DNA of 11,770 nucleotides from G021776435 sp046756245 (GTDB lineage Bacteria; Pseudomonadota; Alphaproteobacteria; Caulobacterales; Parvularculaceae): NCBI GenBank assembly GCA_046756245.1, contig JBHHVZ010000088.1:1-11770 (forward strand), given 5' to 3'. The notes under the pieces were generated by a model, which was not told the DNA's origin, did not search any database, and saw nothing but the letters and a program-made list of their open reading frames with translations. Each line of letters begins with the position of its first letter. Within the stretch, counting starts at the first letter, position 1. A program made the position numbers and the translations under genes. Positions 5,870 to 11,770 of the stretch are shown one piece after another.

Positions 5870-8281
5870 ATGGCGAATACCGCCGCGCCGACGCCGGAAG
5901 AGTATGGCGCAGAGTCAATCAAGGTCCTCAAAGGTCTCGATGCGGTCCGAAAGCGTCCGGGCATGTATATTGGAGACACCGACGACGGATCGGGTCTTCA
6001 TCACATGGTCTACGAGGTCGTCGACAACGCGATTGACGAGGCGCTTGCAGGCTATTGCGATACGGTCGAAGTTGTCCTGAATGAGGACGGCTCGGTGACG
6101 GTGCGCGACAACGGGCGCGGCGTGCCGACCGACATTCACGCCGGGGAAGGCGTCTCCGCCGCGCAGGTCATCATGACCCAGCTTCACGCCGGCGGAAAGT
6201 TCGACCAGAACTCCTACAAAGTCTCCGGCGGCTTGCACGGCGTCGGCGTCTCGGTTGTGAACGCCCTGTCTGAATGGCTCGACCTGCGCATTTTCCGGGA
6301 CGGCAAGGAGCATTTCATGCGCTTCCGCCTGGGAGAGCCGGAAGCCGATCTCGCCGTCGTCGGCAAGTCGAAAAAGACCGGCACGGAAGTCACCTTCCTG
6401 CCGTCGGATACGGTTTTTACGGGCACCGAGTTCGACTTCGACACGCTCGAACACCGTCTTCGCGAGTTGGCGTTTCTGAATTCCGGCGTCGCCATCAGGC
6501 TGAAGGACGCGCGCCACGTCGAAGCTCGCGAGGAGGAAATGTTCTATGACGGCGGGCTTGGGGCGTTTGTCCGCTATCTCGACGCGTCGAAAAATCCGCT
6601 CATCTCCAAACCGATTTCGTTTCAGGTCGAGCGCAACGGTCTCACAGTCGACGTCGCCATGTGGTGGAACGACGGCTATCACGAAAAAGTTCTCTGCTTT
6701 ACGAACAATATTCCGCAAAAAGACGGCGGCACCCATCTGGCCGGCTTCCGCGCTGCGCTCACGCGTATTATCAATAACTATGCGCAGAATTCAGGCATCG
6801 CCAAAAAGGAGAAGGTGACGCTCAGCGGCGACGACGCGCGCGAAGGATTGACCTGCGTGCTTTCGGTCAAGGTTCCCGATCCTAAATTCAGCGCGCAAAC
6901 GAAAGACAAGCTTGTTTCTTCGGAAGTTCGCCCGATTGTCGAGGGCGCCGTCGCCGACAAGCTTGGCGACTGGTTTGAAGAAAATCCCGGCGAGGCCAAG
7001 CGCATCGTCCAGAAAATCGTCGAGGCGGCGGCGGCGCGGGAAGCCGCGCGCAAGGCGCGCGAGCTCACAAGGCGGAAATCCGCCCTCGACGTCGCCTCGC
7101 TGCCGGGCAAGCTCGCCGACTGTCAGGAGCGCGACCCCGCCAAGGCCGAGATTTTTATCGTCGAGGGCGATTCCGCCGGCGGTTCGGCCAAGCAAGCCCG
7201 CAACCGGGAAAACCAGGCGGTGCTGCCGCTGCGCGGCAAAATCCTCAATGTCGAACGGGCGCGCTTCGACAAGATGCTTGGCAGTCAGGAGATAGGCACG
7301 CTGATTACCGCGCTCGGCACCGGCGTCGGTCGCGACGATTTCAACCCCGACAAGCTGCGCTATCACAAGATCATCATCATGACCGACGCCGACGTCGACG
7401 GCGCGCACATCAGAACGCTTCTGCTGACGTTCTTCTTCCGGCAAATGCCGGAGCTCATTCGCCGCGGACATCTCTACATCGCGCAGCCGCCGCTTTACAA
7501 AGTGACGCGCGGCAAGTCCGAGCAATATCTTCTCGACGAGCGTGCGATGGAGGATTATCTTTATAGGGAAGGCATCGCCGACGCCGTTTTGACGCTCCAT
7601 GACGGGGAGACGATAGCCGGGCCCGACCTTGCAGACATTCTTTCCAAAGTCCGAAAGCTCCGTGACGCTCTCGACGAGTTTCCGCTGCGGTTTTCCCGCG
7701 ATATTATCGTGCAGACGGCGCTGGCCTCGGCGCTTCACGAAGCGCCCGACAAGGGCGCGAAAGCGCTTGCGGGCGCTGTAGCGGCGCGTCTCGATATGAT
7801 TTCCGAGGAATATGAACGCGGCTGGCGCGGGGAGCCGGACGGCGAGGGCGGTTATATTTTCGAACGCGAATTGCGCGGAGTCGCCGAGCGTCATCATTTA
7901 AATCGCGAAATGTTGACAAGCGCTGACGCGCGCCGCGTGCAGGCCGGCGTTGAAGACCTTATTGAAATTTTCAAAGAGCCGGCGCAATGGACGCGGAAAG
8001 ATCAAACCGAACCCATTTATGGGCCAGAATCCCTGCTGCTTGCGGCGCGTACGGCGGGCGAAAAAGGCGTCGCCATTCAGCGCTACAAGGGTCTCGGCGA
8101 AATGAATCCAGACCAGCTCTGGGAAACGACGCTCGATGAAAACGCGCGCATGTTGTTGCAGGTGAAGATCAAGGAAGCCGACGACGCCGACGATATTTTC
8201 TCCAGATTAATGGGCGACATTGTCGAGCCGCGCCGCGAATTCATTCAGGCCAACGCGCTTTCCGCCGCGCTCGACATTTGA
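5870..8281 (+). CDS. gyrB: DNA gyrase subunit B
   Basis: ATPase subunit of DNA gyrase, which with GyrA introduces negative supercoils. 803 residues, matching the common ~800-residue form. The GHKL ATP site is intact: EVVDNAIDEALAG (49-61), DNGRG (80-84) and GGLHGVG (120-126). The TOPRIM domain shows EGDSAGG (432-438), LPLRGKILNVERAR and MTDADVDG (504-511), where the acidic residues bind Mg2+. QRYKGLGEMNP and the tail DIVEPRREFIQAN are typical of the C-terminus. The ATG at 5870, 13 bases after recF, gives the usual short N-terminus before EYGAESIKVLKGLDAVRKRPGMYIG split across residues 11-35; an in-frame ATG at 5819 inside recF would add 17 atypical residues. Ribosome-binding sequence is weak (GAAAG). 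Confidence 0.98.
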   Translation: MANTAAPTPEEYGAESIKVLKGLDAVRKRPGMYIGDTDDGSGLHHMVYEVVDNAIDEALAGYCDTVEVVLNEDGSVTVRDNGRGVPTDIHAGEGVSAAQVIMTQLHAGGKFDQNSYKVSGGLHGVGVSVVNALSEWLDLRIFRDGKEHFMRFRLGEPEADLAVVGKSKKTGTEVTFLPSDTVFTGTEFDFDTLEHRLRELAFLNSGVAIRLKDARHVEAREEEMFYDGGLGAFVRYLDASKNPLISKPISFQVERNGLTVDVAMWWNDGYHEKVLCFTNNIPQKDGGTHLAGFRAALTRIINNYAQNSGIAKKEKVTLSGDDAREGLTCVLSVKVPDPKFSAQTKDKLVSSEVRPIVEGAVADKLGDWFEENPGEAKRIVQKIVEAAAAREAARKARELTRRKSALDVASLPGKLADCQERDPAKAEIFIVEGDSAGGSAKQARNRENQAVLPLRGKILNVERARFDKMLGSQEIGTLITALGTGVGRDDFNPDKLRYHKIIIMTDADVDGAHIRTLLLTFFFRQMPELIRRGHLYIAQPPLYKVTRGKSEQYLLDERAMEDYLYREGIADAVLTLHDGETIAGPDLADILSKVRKLRDALDEFPLRFSRDIIVQTALASALHEAPDKGAKALAGAVAARLDMISEEYERGWRGEPDGEGGYIFERELRGVAERHHLNREMLTSADARRVQAGVEDLIEIFKEPAQWTRKDQTEPIYGPESLLLAARTAGEKGVAIQRYKGLGEMNPDQLWETTLDENARMLLQVKIKEADDADDIFSRLMGDIVEPRREFIQANALSAALDI

Positions 8282-8421
8282 CGGCCAAGCGAACACCGTG
8301 AAGACGGATAGGGCGACGCTGACGACTGCATTCATGGAAAGAGTCGACCCGGAGGAGACCGGCCCCGTCTCGGGCGGTTGCTGGCGCAGATCGATAGCAG
8401 GAGAATCGCCGGACGGGCTTT

Positions 8422-8489
8422 GACGGGCCTGACCTCCCGGGGGCTGGGGGCGATGGTTGAAACCGGAATTTCCGACCGCCAGGCCCGTC
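8422..8489 (+). repeat. Long-range inverted repeat with structured interior
   Basis: GACGGGCCTG (8422-8431) and CAGGCCCGTC (8480-8489) are perfect 10-base reverse complements 48 bases apart. The interior has further small pairings, including GGTT-GA-AACC (8455-8464) and CGGAA-T-TTCCG (8464-8474), which overlap by one base. GACGGGC also occurs at 8412-8418. No T-run follows. It may be the gyrB 3' end, a small structured RNA or a binding site; I do not recognise a known family. Confidence 0.5.
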
Positions 8490-8535
8490 CGACAGGAGAA
8501 AAATGGCGGGCGAATGGGGCGCTCTCGGGGACCAA

Positions 8536-8550
8536 TTAAGGCATTTTTAA
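8536..8550. promoter_or_regulatory. CtrA-type binding site, TTAA-N7-TTAA
   Basis: TTAA (8536-8539), seven bases GGCATTT, TTAA (8547-8550): a perfect match to the full CtrA consensus of Alphaproteobacteria. It lies 81 bases upstream of the DUF2794 ATG, where it could overlap a -35 region, with TAAACC near 8571 in roughly -10 position. The match is exact; regulation is inferred. Confidence 0.5.
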
Positions 8551-8630
8551 GAATGTCCGCGGCGGCTGCGTAAACCCGCCGTCGCGTGGGGCTTGTCAAC
8601 GCCGCGTCAACATTGGAGACTTCGCTTCCA

Positions 8631-8969
8631 ATGCAGAATTCAGCCCATTCCTACGCGGCGGCGCGCCGATCGACAGTGGCGTTCACGCGCGCGGAGCTTT
8701 TCCGAATTCTCACCGTTTACGGCTATTTCGTCGCCGCAGGCGAGTGGCGCGACTACGCCATCGATTCGCTCGGCGATGCGGCGGTGTTCAGCGTCTACCG
8801 CCAATCCTGCGAGGCGCCGCTATTCCGGATCGAAAAACGACCCGCGCAGACGCGCCGGCAGGGCGCCTACACGGTGGTTTCCGTGACCGGCGCTATCTTG
8901 AAACGCGGCCACGATCTCGCGCAGGTTCTGCGGGTGTTCGATCGCCGGCGGATCAGACTTGCGACCTAA
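8631..8969 (+). CDS. DUF2794 family protein
   Basis: Small conserved protein of 112 residues, without known function. The pattern VAFTRAELFRIL (16-27), YGYFVAAGEWRDYAID (30-45), DAAVFSVYR (49-57), PLFRIEK (63-69), QGAY (77-80) and LKRGHDLAQVLRVF (90-103) is that of DUF2794, a family I associate with Alphaproteobacteria. No signal peptide or membrane segment is visible, so it is probably cytoplasmic. The ATG at 8631 has GGAG 12 bases upstream, a long but usable spacing; a GTG at 8586 would add 15 residues not typical of the family. A perfect CtrA-type site lies 81 bases upstream. Its 3' end overlaps the stop codon of the opposite-strand TTC38-like gene. Confidence 0.88.
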   Translation: MQNSAHSYAAARRSTVAFTRAELFRILTVYGYFVAAGEWRDYAIDSLGDAAVFSVYRQSCEAPLFRIEKRPAQTRRQGAYTVVSVTGAILKRGHDLAQVLRVFDRRRIRLAT

Positions 8970-10210
8970 TATCTCGCCACCGCGCCGCCAGTCTCGAGCG
9001 CATTGAGCGCCGCTTTGTTGGTTTCGACGAATACGCCTCTCTGGGCGTGGCTGCCGCCTATTGAATGCAGGCGCGGCATGGCTTTGGCGAAATCGCGCGC
9101 CGCGTCGTCATAATTTCGTTCTGCGAACGCTTTGATTGCGCGCGCGGCGGGCATGCAGGCGCCAAGCCAGATGTCGCGGGTCGCGCCGGATTGCTTTTCC
9201 GCGTGTTCGCTCAGAGAGCGGATGAATTGATCCGTTTCCCTTTCTGATCCGCCGCGAAGAAGCGCCATCAGATAATGGAGGTCGTGAAACGGGAAGACAT
9301 GTTCGCCGGCGCGCGGCCTGACCTTGTCGACGACGGGGCTCCACCGGCCGCCCACGTCGACGCCGTGCAGCTCCAGCCGCCACAGCATGGAAGCCGCGCC
9401 GATCTGTTCCTGCGGAAATTCCGGCCATGCGCCCCACAATCGCTCGTCATAGATATTGAGCGCTTTTTCCGGCTCGTCCAATCCCAAATGAAAAAGACCA
9501 ATATGCCACCAATTATGGTCGCGGATGAAAACGCCCTTGTTTTCCCAGGTGTGGGCGCAGCGGCGCATCCAGCGCGCGCCTTCGATCGCGCGGCCTTCGG
9601 TCTCGAACACATGCGCGACCGCATGATGCGCCCAGGCGTCGTCGATGGCGATTTCGACCGCCTTCATCCCTTCCTCTTCGGCTTCGCCGAGTCGATGGTT
9701 CTGCTCCAGCGCAAACGCGATCATGCCGTGAACGTAGGGTTGGTTTTCATGAACCGTCATGGCGCGCGCGCCGAGCCTTAACATGCCGGCCTGATCGCCG
9801 AGATTGAAGGCGTGGTATTGAGCCCATTTGATCGCGCACAAATCGGCGGGCCATCGCACCGTCAGTTCGTCGAGGGCTGCTAGGGCATTATGAAAATCGC
9901 GCGCGGCCCACGCCTCCACCGCGTCGCAGAACAGTCTTTCGCGATCGCATTCGAGCCAGGTCCGGGCGCGCCGCATGCGCTCCAGATAGGGAACCGCGTT
10001 AGTCCAGCCTTCTGCGCCTTCGAACGCCAGTTGCAGCGCCGCCGCATGGGCGTTTGCGAGCGCGCAATCGGGCGCGTCGTCGGCGATCGCGAAAAGATCG
10101 CGCAGATTGGCCCCGTAGCTCAGGAATTCGTGAACGTATCGATCATAGCCGGTCGCGACGGCCGTATCGGCGCCGGCAATGGGCAGGTCGAATGAATCTC
10201 TGGCGGGCAT
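8966..10210 (-). CDS. TTC38-family tetratricopeptide repeat protein
   Basis: 414 residues, with no signal peptide or membrane span, so probably cytoplasmic; the biochemical role of the family is not known to me. The assignment to the TTC38 family rests on YGANLRDLFAIADDAPDCALANAHAA (split across 32-57), AHHAVAHVFETEGR (194-207), the HNWWHIGLFHL motif (232-242), ALNIYDERLWG (250-260) and FPFHDLHYLMALLRG (306-320). Repeated helical pairs of TPR type run through most of the chain, and several conserved histidines cluster in the central motifs. The ATG at 10210 is preferred; a TTG 12 codons upstream is less likely. The tail overlaps the DUF2794 gene end to end by 4 bases. Next gene upstream on this strand is the Bax inhibitor-1 gene, with a hairpin between. 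Confidence 0.82.
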   Translation of the reverse strand: MPARDSFDLPIAGADTAVATGYDRYVHEFLSYGANLRDLFAIADDAPDCALANAHAAALQLAFEGAEGWTNAVPYLERMRRARTWLECDRERLFCDAVEAWAARDFHNALAALDELTVRWPADLCAIKWAQYHAFNLGDQAGMLRLGARAMTVHENQPYVHGMIAFALEQNHRLGEAEEEGMKAVEIAIDDAWAHHAVAHVFETEGRAIEGARWMRRCAHTWENKGVFIRDHNWWHIGLFHLGLDEPEKALNIYDERLWGAWPEFPQEQIGAASMLWRLELHGVDVGGRWSPVVDKVRPRAGEHVFPFHDLHYLMALLRGGSERETDQFIRSLSEHAEKQSGATRDIWLGACMPAARAIKAFAERNYDDAARDFAKAMPRLHSIGGSHAQRGVFVETNKAALNALETGGAVARY

Positions 10211-10288
10211 GGGTTCCAGCTTAGAGGGGCGGCGCGATTGCGACAAATCCGGACCCGCGGCCCAAGGTCACGTTTGCGGGAGAAGCAA

Positions 10289-10313
10289 GAACCCCGCCTA
10301 AAGAGCGGGGTTC
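10289..10313 (-). terminator. Strong hairpin after the Bax inhibitor gene
   Basis: GAACCCCGC (10289-10297) and GCGGGGTTC (10305-10313) form a perfect 9-bp stem with a 7-base loop, 24 bases past the stop of the minus-strand Bax inhibitor gene. In that direction the stem is followed by TTGCTTCTC, a broken T-rich stretch. It is a probable intrinsic terminator separating that gene from the TTC38-like gene. Confidence 0.6.
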
Positions 10314-10336
10314 CCGGCCTCAGGGCGGGCCCGGCG

Positions 10337-11062
10337 CTAATCGCGCATGATGCCCAGAATATTCAGAATATGGATGAACAGCGTCACAAAGGACCCGTAT
10401 AGGGCGAACGCTCCAAAGATCGCCGCACGCTCGTTTACGGCGCTGCCTTCGCTGTAGAGGTTTTTGATCATCTGCGTCTCAAACGCCGTCACGCCCGAAA
10501 ACACCAGGACGACGAGCGACGATACGATCAGGCCCATCATGCCGCTTTGGAAAATCAGCGCATTGACGATGATCGCCACAAGAAGCCCGAGCGTCGCCAT
10601 GAACAAGAAGCTCGCCATCCCCGATAGGTCACGCTTTGTGGTGTAGCCGAAGAGGCTCATGCCGGCGAAGACGGACGCCGTAATGAAAAACGCGCGGTAA
10701 ATCTCCTGTGCGGCACCCTGCGCGTTGAAAACATAAAGCCAGGGCGCAATCAAGAGGCCCCACAGCGCCGCATAAGCCCAGAACATGAGGTGAGCGGCTG
10801 TTTTCGAGCCGGAAAAGATCACCCGCGGCGCGAACCAGCCGACGCCGAGAATGCCGATGAACACCACCCAGCGCAGCGGGGTGCCGGCGATGGCGTAGAT
10901 CATCGCCTGATTACTGGCGACCACAAGCGACATCAGTCCCGTCGCTGCAATGGCGAGCGCCATGTAATTGTAAACGCCCAGCATATACTGCCGGAGGCCT
11001 TGATCGATGGCCGCCGCGCCTGTTCGCGCTGCGACGCCATATTGCCTGCGAGTGTCGTTCAT
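10337..11062 (-). CDS. Bax inhibitor-1/YccA family membrane protein
   Basis: Integral inner-membrane protein of 241 residues in the BI-1 (TMBIM) family; members studied act in calcium leak or membrane-protein quality control. Typical features are the N-terminal DQGLRQYMLGVYNYMALAI (20-38), seven hydrophobic segments (about 30-50, 63-83, 90-112, 122-140, 148-171, 175-197 and 214-238), and the signature GYTTKRDLSGMASF (139-152). Oddly, the usual TAYDTQ is TAFETQ (Glu195) and the usual LYLDFINLF is LYGSFVTLF (221-229), so the acidic pair described as a pH sensor in the Bacillus homologue is altered. Start ATG at 11062, with AGG upstream. A perfect CtrA-type site lies about 150 bases upstream, and a hairpin follows the gene. 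Confidence 0.92.
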   Translation of the reverse strand: MNDTRRQYGVAARTGAAAIDQGLRQYMLGVYNYMALAIAATGLMSLVVASNQAMIYAIAGTPLRWVVFIGILGVGWFAPRVIFSGSKTAAHLMFWAYAALWGLLIAPWLYVFNAQGAAQEIYRAFFITASVFAGMSLFGYTTKRDLSGMASFLFMATLGLLVAIIVNALIFQSGMMGLIVSSLVVLVFSGVTAFETQMIKNLYSEGSAVNERAAIFGAFALYGSFVTLFIHILNILGIMRD

Positions 11063-11110
11063 AAACGCGCCTGCTTTCTTCCGTTTGGTGTTCTTCCGCC
11101 CGTAATTTCA

Positions 11111-11172
11111 CGCCGTCCCCGGGACTTCATCCCGCGCGACGGCGGCGTCCCCACAATATCGGGTGACGCCGC
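11111..11172 (-). repeat. Nested inverted repeats in the Bax inhibitor leader region
   Basis: CGCCGTC (11111-11117) pairs with GACGGCG (11138-11144), and GCGGCGTC (11142-11149) pairs with GACGCCGC (11165-11172); the two pairings share three bases and so are mutually exclusive in part. GTCCC-C-GGGAC (11115-11125) is a further small palindrome. Together they lie between the CtrA-type site and the start codon. They could be alternative leader structures or simply GC-rich coincidence. Confidence 0.3.
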
Positions 11173-11209
11173 GCCCGGATCAAGGTCGAACGGGCGATTA
11201 CAGCCGATA

Positions 11210-11224
11210 TTAACGTCTTGTTAA
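11210..11224. promoter_or_regulatory. CtrA-type binding site, TTAA-N7-TTAA
   Basis: TTAA (11210-11213), seven bases CGTCTTG, TTAA (11221-11224): a second exact match to the full CtrA consensus. It is in the gap between the rsmB-like gene and the Bax inhibitor gene, both on the minus strand, 148 bases upstream of the latter's ATG. The Bax inhibitor gene is the natural target. Confidence 0.5.
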
Positions 11225-11240
11225 CTGTCGGTTTTTCGCC

Positions 11241-11770
11241 TCACCCGGATTTGATCAGCCGGGCGGCGAAAAACCCGTCGAGGCCGCCCTCGGCCGCCAG
11301 CATCGAGGGCAGCGTGCGCAAGTCGCCCGCTTGCGTCGCCGCGCCTGGCAGGCCGGGGATATCCGCGCCCGTAATCGGGCGCCGCGAAAGATCGGGCCGG
11401 CGCGCCAGCGCCGCCTCGATCTGGCGCTCGCCTTCCTCCGGCTGCAATGAACAGACGCTATAGACCAGAACGCCGCCCGGCTTCAGAAATTCAGCCGCCC
11501 GGTCGATCATTTCGGCCTGGATTTTGGCCAGCGCCGTCACGTCATCCAGCGACTTCGACCATAGAATGTCAGGATGACGGCGGATCGTGCCGGTGGCCGA
11601 ACAGGGCGCATCGAGAAGGATGGCGTCGGCTTTATCCGCAGGCGTCCATTTCAGCACGTCGTCAGCGATTGTCTCGGCGACGAGATTTAAACGCGCGAGA
11701 TTTTCGGCGATCCGTTTCAGGCGCGGCCCCGACTTGTCGACGGCGATGACTTTCGCGCCGGCGGCGGCGA
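11241..11770 (-). CDS. rsmB: RsmB/NOP-type rRNA cytosine-C5 methyltransferase, C-terminal part
   Basis: SAM-dependent enzyme making 5-methylcytosine in rRNA; RsmB acts on C967 of 16S rRNA in E. coli. About 176 codons are inside the window; the N-terminal NusB-like domain and SAM motif I lie beyond the right edge. Visible are AVDKSGPRLKRIAENLARL (SAM-binding acidic loop), DAPCSATGTIRRHPDI with the motif IV cysteine, FLKPGGVLVYSVCSLQPEEGE with the catalytic motif VI cysteine, and a typical GGLDGFFAARL ending before the TGA at 11241. The IRRHPDI string favours RsmB over other paralogues, but without the N-terminus RsmF-like relatives are not fully excluded. It lies upstream of the Bax inhibitor gene on the same strand, separated by about 180 bases. 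Confidence 0.85.
   Translation of the reverse strand, partial: AAAGAKVIAVDKSGPRLKRIAENLARLNLVAETIADDVLKWTPADKADAILLDAPCSATGTIRRHPDILWSKSLDDVTALAKIQAEMIDRAAEFLKPGGVLVYSVCSLQPEEGERQIEAALARRPDLSRRPITGADIPGLPGAATQAGDLRTLPSMLAAEGGLDGFFAARLIKSG

Larger units (their letters stand above)
8282..8630. other. Intergenic region after gyrB
   Basis: About 350 bases with no supportable gene. It contains GANTC sites at 8341-8345 and 8403-8407, a GAGAC/GTCTC hairpin (8355-8371), a long-range inverted repeat (8422-8489) and a perfect CtrA-type site (8536-8550). The short reading frame continuing from the gyrB tail to 8423 lacks a start or family likeness. The right half most likely holds the promoter of the DUF2794 gene. 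Confidence 0.6.

Noticed and set aside
6791..7897. Long open frame on the minus strand opposite gyrB
   Set aside because: It is opposite a certain gene, has no recognisable motif, and is explained by high-GC codon bias leaving few stops on the other strand.
8220..8423. Open frame overlapping the gyrB end and running into the gap
   Set aside because: Half of it is out-of-frame gyrB sequence, and the rest has no ribosome-binding sequence or family likeness.
10211..10246. N-terminal extension of the TTC38-like protein from a TTG codon
   Set aside because: It needs a rare start codon and adds a basic stretch without family support; ATG at 10210 is simpler.
11632..11640. TTATCCGCA, one mismatch from a DnaA box
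   Set aside because: It is a single copy inside the rsmB-like coding sequence with no cluster, as expected by chance.
1..11770. Mobile elements, CRISPR arrays, tRNA/rRNA genes, ParB parS sites
   Set aside because: I saw no transposase or integrase motifs, regularly spaced repeats, tRNA cloverleaf or TGTTTCACGTGAAACA-like site. The gene content is core housekeeping.

Overview
The window looks like chromosomal core sequence from a GC-rich alphaproteobacterium. Three things point there: a DUF2794 protein (a family I know almost only from Alphaproteobacteria), two perfect intergenic TTAA-N7-TTAA sites matching the CtrA cell-cycle regulator consensus, and a pair of GANTC (CcrM methylation) sites just upstream of dnaA. 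I cannot fix the genus; a Parvularcula- or Caulobacter-like cell-cycle lineage would fit. I see no mobile element, CRISPR array, tRNA or rRNA.

Left part (1-8281, all + strand): mutM (8-oxoguanine repair), rpsT (ribosomal protein S20, with a clear sigma70-type promoter and a terminator-like hairpin over its stop codon), a 585-base AT-richer non-coding region, then dnaA, dnaN, recF and gyrB. The last four are the classic initiator / sliding clamp / gap-repair / gyrase cluster. dnaN and recF are almost fused (1 base apart), recF and gyrB are 13 bases apart, and dnaA is separated from dnaN by about 220 bases holding a hairpin and a TATAAT hexamer. The dnaA product is recognisable but divergent around the sensor I region and the start of the DNA-binding domain. 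The non-coding region upstream of it has origin-like AT-rich inverted repeats but no recognisable DnaA box.

Middle part (8282-8630): about 350 bases without a convincing gene, with a long-range 10-bp inverted repeat around a structured interior and a perfect CtrA-type site.

Right part (8631-11770): a DUF2794 gene on +, then three genes on - : a TTC38-family tetratricopeptide protein whose 3' end overlaps DUF2794 tail to tail, a Bax inhibitor-1/YccA membrane protein with the family's usual acidic pair altered, and the C-terminal part of an RsmB-type rRNA cytosine methyltransferase running off the right edge. A second perfect CtrA-type site lies upstream of the Bax inhibitor gene.

I did not find an obviously new multi-gene system. 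The most interesting signals are the divergent DnaA beside a box-less intergenic region, the two CtrA-type sites on poorly characterised genes, and the altered Bax inhibitor-1 residues.
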